This document shows, in pieces, positions 58,409-64,000 of a stretch of 64,000 bases of DNA. The stretch covers positions 48,373,570 through 48,437,569 of the forward strand of contig OX579634.1 in assembly GCA_951230915.1 (NCBI GenBank). The letters are read 5' to 3'. A program made the translations under genes and the position numbers. Under the pieces are notes generated by a model that worked only from the letters and a program-made list of their open reading frames with translations, was not told the origin of the DNA and did no database searches. Origin of the DNA: Antitrichia curtipendula. Taxonomy: Eukaryota > Streptophyta > Bryopsida > Hypnales > Leucodontaceae. Within the stretch, counting starts at the first letter, position 1; the number at the start of each line of letters is the position of its first letter.

Positions 58409-60200
58409 CTAATGCTAGGTACCTTATCATATATAAATTTCTAACTATTGTACAAAAATTTCACTCCCAGAGAATCAAAGCTTGCTAAATTCATAATGTA
58501 GAGCTAAAAACAACTTTTCTTTTGAACTTTGAATTCTATAATCATATACATCAAAGTTTTCAAATATTTTTCTACTAATTCCCATTGTGATTTAGTAATT
58601 TTCGATGGTTGAAATTGGAAAAAAATATTTTATGTTTTGTTTTTTCTTAATAAAGTTATAAAGTTGAAACTAATAATTTTAGACATTTTTTGCAAAAATC
58701 CATTCCTTTGATCTTTAAGAATATAATGAGAATATAAAAATCATAACATAAAATCCTTTACCTTGTTATGTTGGATTACCTTCATTAAATATAATATCTA
58801 GTCTTGACCCTTTTGGAAAGATCAATAAGCAAATACATCACAAGAGTCTAAGTATGTCCTTACAACATTGGTTCACTTTTTTAGTAAGGTAGCTATTAAA
58901 ACTTCCTCAAGGTAACTTTTTGCACCTGAGCTAATAATGGGCATTTTGCACTAAAGATAAGCTAATAAAATTAAAAAAATATTGAGCACTCTTGTTTGAT
59001 ACGGGGTTGTAGGTTTTTCTTAGTTTGACTAGTGATAGTACTAAAAGTTTTGATTTTTTTGACTTGGCTCAAAATGTAAAGAATTCCTATAATATGTATT
59101 AATTGGATATATGATAGAAATATATTAATTTTTTCAATCACAAGGCAAATAAAATAATGAAAATTTTTTGCACCTCAATACAATAATTTATCTTATAGTG
59201 AATGGAAGAGTACATATTGTAAGTTCAAATATTTTATACATAGGCATGAATATGACATCAACAAGATCATATATAGATTGGAAACAAATGTGATCAATAT
59301 GCTTGAAAAGGTACATGAATTTTATTGACTCTATCCTAATAAACTAAAGCCTAACCACCAATAGTTTTTGGTAGAAGCCTTTGTCTATTTAGTCCTTAGT
59401 TTACCTTTGATATTTGCTTGTTCAAACATTAAATTCGTCTGGGAACTTGTTGCTAGAGAAGGTGATGGTGTGATGGATCTTAGAACCTTTAAGGTCTATG
59501 ACACCACCTCCTTCACAATGTCTATAACATCATCCCTGTTTATAATTTATAAAGTCATTCTAGATATCCACTTCATATTAATATTTGTTCTCAACTACTA
59601 TGCTTTGTCCTCATAGTGAAGGAGGAGGGAGGGGGAGAATTAGCATCACCTTGAAAATTAGTGTCACTACAAAATTTTATTTTTGTGTAAATTGGTACAA
59701 GATTATTATAAGATTATTATTCAAAATAGAGTGACTTTGGTAAATAAAATGTCACACACATTAAAGGAATCAACCCATTTTTGACCAGCATTGATCAATT
59801 GTATTGTAGCCGATAGCTCGCATACAATATGGCCAATAAGAGCAACACAAATGTCCGGTAGGTGTACATTGAAAGCATAAAATGATCACAATATGTATAT
59901 TGAATGCCACAATGATCACCTACATTGGTTTTGTAACTAGCCTATGGTTGGAAATTAGTTTGCCTATAGATCGAGAATGGGACAAACAAAATCTTCACAA
60001 AAAGAAATACATGATAATTTTGTTTTTAAGGGAAAAAATGTCAAAAATTCTGAAATCCTTCTTAAATCTATTTCTCTGCCCGAGAATTTTTTTTTTTCCT
60101 CAACCTTCCCCATGCCGCAGATTGGAAATAGGTTGTCATCCTGATATTAGGACAAATCTTTGTGACGGACTTGGACCCGACGGGAATGAGTTTCCTAGGT

Positions 60201-60494
60201 TGCAAGCTTAGGTAGCAAGCTTGTCCGTCCTTTCTTTCTTCAAAGGAAAGCTACCTTCGCACTCTGGTGCCGATGTTTTGCCGGCGCTTGATTTTTGTTG
60301 CGCCGGATCTTGGGAGAGCAAGAGCACCCGAGCATGGTTTGCACTGGATTGAAGACCGCAGCTAATTTCGGAGCTAGAATTCAGACGCCTTTGCTTTCTC
60401 CACAATGTATGTCAGTATGAATCTTGAATCAAGGACTTAGCACTTCAATTCAAGGAGAAAACCCTAATTGCATTAGACTTCCGAGTCGCCCACG
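60201..60494 (+). promoter_or_regulatory. XPD upstream region with telo-box
   Basis: GC content rises before the XPD ATG. A telo-box-like AAACCCTAA lies at 60459-60467, 28 bases before the start codon, probably in the 5' leader. No TATA box is evident, as expected of a housekeeping gene. Confidence 0.45.
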
Positions 60495-63400
60495 ATGAAG
60501 TTCAAGATCGAAGGTCTGACGGTCTACTTTCCTTACGAATATATTTACCCGGAGCAGTATGATTACATGTTGGATCTCAAGCGGACGCTGGATGCACGCG
60601 GGCATTGTTTGTTGGAGATGCCCACGGGAACTGGCAAGACTATCACGTTGCTGTCCCTGATCAGCAGTTACATGCTCGCCAATCCTGCGGTTGGGAAGCT
60701 CATTTACTGTACGCGCACCGTCCACGAGATGGAGAAGGTGCTGGAGGAGCTTCGGAAGCTGCAGGCGTATCAGGAAAAGGAGCTTGGAAAGGCTGCCAAA
60801 ATGCTGGCTCTTGGACTCAGCTCTCGGAAGAACCTTTGTATTCACCCTGAGGTACGATCTGATTCTTTAGGTTGTTTGTGGTTCATAGAATTCAGGTGCG
60901 AAATTGGCAGTTGAAACGTTTGGTTTTTCTGGGCCTTCTAGTTTTGATCTTGACGTTTTGGAAATAAAGAAATGATTTGGGAATCGTTTGAGTTTGGTTG
61001 GAAGATTACATGCTGTAAATTCGAATATTGAGCCTATGTATTGATAGAAAAGCTAAACCCTATTTGGTAGCCCTACTCAGGGTTTTAGGGTTTATGACAC
61101 TTTTTTCGGGTTCATCACAATTTCTTGCACTTTCATGTGTGAATTTTCTAATCTGTCTTATTCACCGACAACTGTGTGCTTTTGTTGATGATGCGACGCT
61201 ATTCTTTCATAAGAAAATTTGCTCCCGAGTGAGTTAAAATTTGAAATTTACTAATTCTAGACTAAATCTTGAATCCTACAGCGGAGCCTGAATTTGACTT
61301 TATTTTCCTATGTTTGAATCAAAAATCGCTTTGATTGTCAATTTTATGAATCACAGTTTTAATTTATGAACGTTTTTTTGGCATTTTGAGTCATTTCACT
61401 GATTCCAAACATTTTCCTATTAACTATTTGGGGTTGAGCAGCCGAGTTGACGGCCTGTGGCTGCCTGTCATTTGACTCTGATTTGGTCTAAAATTACTTA
61501 GATTTTCAGTTAGAAGCATTGGTTGGTGATAATCTGGGTTTTCCCGTGCAGGTCAGTGGCGAAGGATCAAGGGAGAGTGTAGATGCAGGTTGTAGGAAAA
61601 TGACGGCTTCCTGGGTGAGGGCCTTGGCGTTGGACAATCCAGACATTGAATCATGTAGTTTCTTTGAGGGATATGATAAAGAGGGAAATGATGCACTTCT
61701 TCCATCGGGCGTGTACACCTTGCACGATCTGCGGAATTTTGGACGAGAGAAAGGATGGTGCCCGTACTTTCTTGCTCGTCATATGATTCAGTTTGCCAAC
61801 GTGGTGGTGTACAATTACCAGTATCTTTTAGATCCCAAAGTGGCGGGGATCATCTCCAAAGAAATGGAGAAGGAGTGCGTAGTCGTGTTCGATGAAGCCC
61901 ACAACATTGACAACGTGTGTATCGAGGCTTTAAGCGTCAACATCCGACAGCAAACTCTCGACGGTGCAACTCGTAATCTCAGCCAAGTCACTCAGCTTAT
62001 CGAAAAGTGAGTTTAAAAACCTCCTGGATCATCTTGTTTATGTGACATTTTTATTGTGACAATCTTGAGAAATTCAAGGATTGTTGCAACTGCTGAAAGC
62101 TAGTTGTAACATAAAGGACGCGGAGGAGGAAACTCAGCTTACATTTTTCTCCCGATTCTTCGAGATAGAGACCCCGAAGCCGAGCTTCAGGGTGCTCTTT
62201 TGAAGACCCTCATAAATCACAAACCGTATTAAACGAGTAGGATTTGTGATAAAGCTGGAATGGTTGGTAGGGCGTGCATCCTGTCCCGCTTAGGATCTAG
62301 TAAAAAAAGGTACCCCCAAAAGCTCTCGCAGGTGTTGGTCTCATCGACCTTTGGTTTTTATAAAGTTCACTAGGTTCCTGTATCCTTTGGATAGAACTTT
62401 GTCGCCTTCAGTACCCTATAGATTGCCAGGAATGCTCGACAGCATAGTTCCTCTCTTTTCGTACTGACGAATCTTAAGCCTGTATTGTGTGTAAGACCTG
62501 ATCATTTTATCCGTTTAATTGTCATACTTGTGTCCATGGCTTAGGAAATCGTTCTCACTATGTATCGTTTGTATCGCTTGTTTCAAGGGGTTGTGACTTC
62601 CTATCTAATTTTGTTGTTAACAGAATAAGTACTTTTTGCTATTACTTTGCAAGTTACTTGTTGCATGTTGTGAGACTGCGGATCTCTTCGCAACCCATTC
62701 ATAGAGGATTGTAACCTACAGGTCCAAGGCTACAGATGCAAACCGACTTCGTCAAGAATATAACAGATTGGTTGAGGGTTTAGCCCAACGTGGCAATCTA
62801 GCTGGTGCGCCTCCCTTCCTTCTTTTGGAAATGGTGTAGATGTGGAGCAATTTATGTTCTTAAATGCATAACATCCTTCGTTTGTTTAAAATTGCTCTTT
62901 AATAGCTCAGACTGTAAGATTTCTTTCGATGACCTGCAGGGAGTGATACATGGCTAGCGAATCCTGCGTTGCCACAAGACATACTGCAAGAAGCAGTCCC
63001 TGGTAACATTCGGCGTGCAGAGCACTTTGTAGCTTTCTTGAAGCGTCTCGTGCAGTACATTAAGAATCGAATGATTACCGAGCAAGTGGAGAGCGAGAGT
63101 CCAGTTTCTTTCGTGACTTCACTGCAGGTACCGATCTCTACTAATGTGCACAAGGCTTTGGCACCATTTTGTACTTAGTTTAGAAATTTTTCTTTTCACT
63201 GTTGATTGTAATGATCAAATGCTTTTGGAGGCTTTTTGTTCTCAGCTCAAGTGAATATTTTTGTGTGTAGTATTTTCGCGCATATAGATGCCTAAATAGT
63301 TTTGTAACGTTATCCAATCAATTGCAGAATCAAGCTGGCATTGACCAAAAGAGTTTGAAATTTTGTTATGATCGACTGCATTCGCTATTGCTGACTCTAG

Positions 63401-63917
63401 AAGTCACAAACACGGATGAATTTATGCACATTCAAACCGTCTGTGACTTCGCCACACTCGTTGGCACCTACACAAGAGGGTTTACCATCATCATTGAGCC
63501 TTATGATGAACGCATGCCCAATATACCTGATCCAGTATTGCAGGTGCGTTCTTCCCCCAGTTTTTCTGAGCTTCTGATACTATCAATACTATCCCTTTCT
63601 GAGCTTCTGATTAGAAACGTCTTCCGTGTCTGTTTCATCGTTTCTTTTTCAGCAGTTTTTTGCTTTAATAGTTTTTTCATGTGCTTTAACTTAATTCCTG
63701 AATTTCGCTGCTCATGGCTGCAGCTGAGCTGTTTGGATTCCTCCCTTGCAATAAAGCCAGTATTTGAAAAGTTCCAGAGTGTTGTAATCACATCTGGTAC
63801 ACTTAGCCCCATCGACCTGTATCCACGTTTGCTTAACTTCCATCCAGTCATCTCAAACAGCTATAAGATGACGCTTACTCGCGACTGTCTATGCCCCATG
63901 GTCCTCACACGGGGGAG
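60495..63917 (+). CDS. TFIIH helicase XPD/ERCC2 (UVH6), 3' part missing
   Basis: ATP-dependent 5'-3' DNA helicase of the TFIIH core, which opens DNA in nucleotide excision repair and supports promoter opening. Six coding exons fit with consistent phases: 60495-60851, 61552-62006, 62722-62804, 62940-63127, 63328-63543, 63724-63917. Introns start GTACGA, GTGAGT, GTGCGC, GTACCG, GTGCGT and GTGAGT; the five with an end in the window all end in CAG. The sixth runs off the window. About 498 of roughly 760 residues are encoded. Seen are Walker A PTGTGKT (GTGKT at residues 45-49), DEAH 233-236 in [11 protein letters not shown], and all four Fe-S cluster cysteines (C115, C133, C154, C189). [17 protein letters not shown] marks the start of helicase domain 2. 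The start matches the family N-terminus ([20 protein letters not shown]). No lesion is visible. Confidence 0.96.
61070..61360 (+). repeat. Dispersed repeat X, copy 2, in XPD intron 1
   Basis: Lies in intron 1 (60852-61551) and matches 35465-35800 in order: AGGGTTTATGACAC, TTCATCACAATTT, TTTCATGTGTGAATTTTC, TCACCGACAACTGT, GATGATGCGACGCTATTC, AAGAAAATTTG. The 69-codon frame in this intron is a by-product. Confidence 0.6.
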
Positions 63918-64000
63918 GTGAGTGCAGTTCTGCGCAGGTCTCAATTAATTTTTCATGTTTATATTCCTTGTATGTAGACGACAGTTTTGCAACCAACTTG

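Larger units (their letters stand above)
52011..60200. other. 8-kb AT-rich intergenic stretch
   Basis: No gene or RNA gene is recognised. Small items are listed separately: an inverted-repeat element (53812-53951), an ATCAAT simple repeat, repeat C and a family M copy (58173-58408). A solitary hAT-like end (GTGTGAAATGGCCCT) lies at 55717-55731. Sequence 56905-57145 resembles 25855-26120. A lone CACTACAAAATTTT at about 59665 might be a CACTA end. All longer frames are AT-rich and unconvincing. Confidence 0.5.

Noticed and set aside
61028..61237. 69-codon frame inside XPD intron 1
   Set aside because: It is within a well-supported intron and coincides with a dispersed repeat.
63322..63921. A 199-codon open frame read as one exon
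   Set aside because: It runs through the 63544-63723 intron, which has normal splice signals and no counterpart in XPD proteins.

Overview
The window looks like nuclear DNA from a land plant or a close streptophyte relative with a large, transposon-rich genome. Only three host genes are supported in 64 kb. They are intron-bearing and GC-richer than the strongly AT-rich surroundings: a GT92 galactan-synthase-like glycosyltransferase (+, 32.6-34.3 kb), a ubiquitin-40S ribosomal protein S27a fusion (-, 51.2-51.8 kb) with the plant promoter signature of telo-box plus TGGGCY site II, and the first six coding exons of the TFIIH helicase XPD (+, from 60.5 kb, cut by the window end). Plant affinity rests on the GALS-type GT92, the ribosomal-gene promoter motifs and plant-style ALP1/HARBI1 and CACTA elements. 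I cannot name the species. The mix of Tc1-like DD34E, pogo-like and apparently piggyBac-like (TTAA) elements is unusual for seed plants and leans toward a non-seed streptophyte; that is inference.

Layout. 1-5.9 kb is AT-rich and gene-free, with a dispersed repeat, a GC-richer patch of possible decayed coding, a ~175-bp degenerate tandem array and a 323-bp inverted-repeat element. 5.9-13.7 kb is a nest of TTAA-flanked elements. One of them (7803-13741) carries a 5-kb Tc1/mariner insertion with a TA duplication, arms of about 0.93 kb and a broken DD34E transposase; a 200-N gap flanked by a 1.23-kb near-identical duplication sits inside it and is probably an assembly fault. 13.7-15.9 kb holds small inverted-repeat elements, a 27-bp tandem array and an unassigned GC-rich island. 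15.9-20.2 kb is a full-length PIF/Harbinger element with a one-frameshift transposase and a 3x348-bp internal array. 20.2-22.2 kb is packed with MITEs, including a Tourist-type MITE with the same terminus as the full-length Harbinger element and a 9-bp-TSD Mutator-like MITE. 22-32 kb is mostly AT-rich repeat debris.

After the GT92 gene (32.6-34.3 kb), 34.8-40.7 kb holds dispersed repeats, a foldback element and a heavily decayed minus-strand coding region. 40.7-42.7 kb is a CACTA element with a perfect ACA duplication. 44.7-50.3 kb contains a 78-bp TTAA remnant, a decayed Myb/SANT-like domain and a decayed pogo/Tigger-type transposase split by a MITE. These two pseudogenes are visible only when stop codons are read through. 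RPS27a follows, then 8 kb of AT-rich DNA, then XPD.

The three host genes are unrelated in function (cell-wall galactan synthesis, translation and ubiquitin supply, transcription and DNA repair) and show no clustering logic. What links the rest is layered transposition, in which insertion order can be read from nested target-site duplications. Repeat boundaries and pseudogene readings were found by eye and need alignment to confirm.
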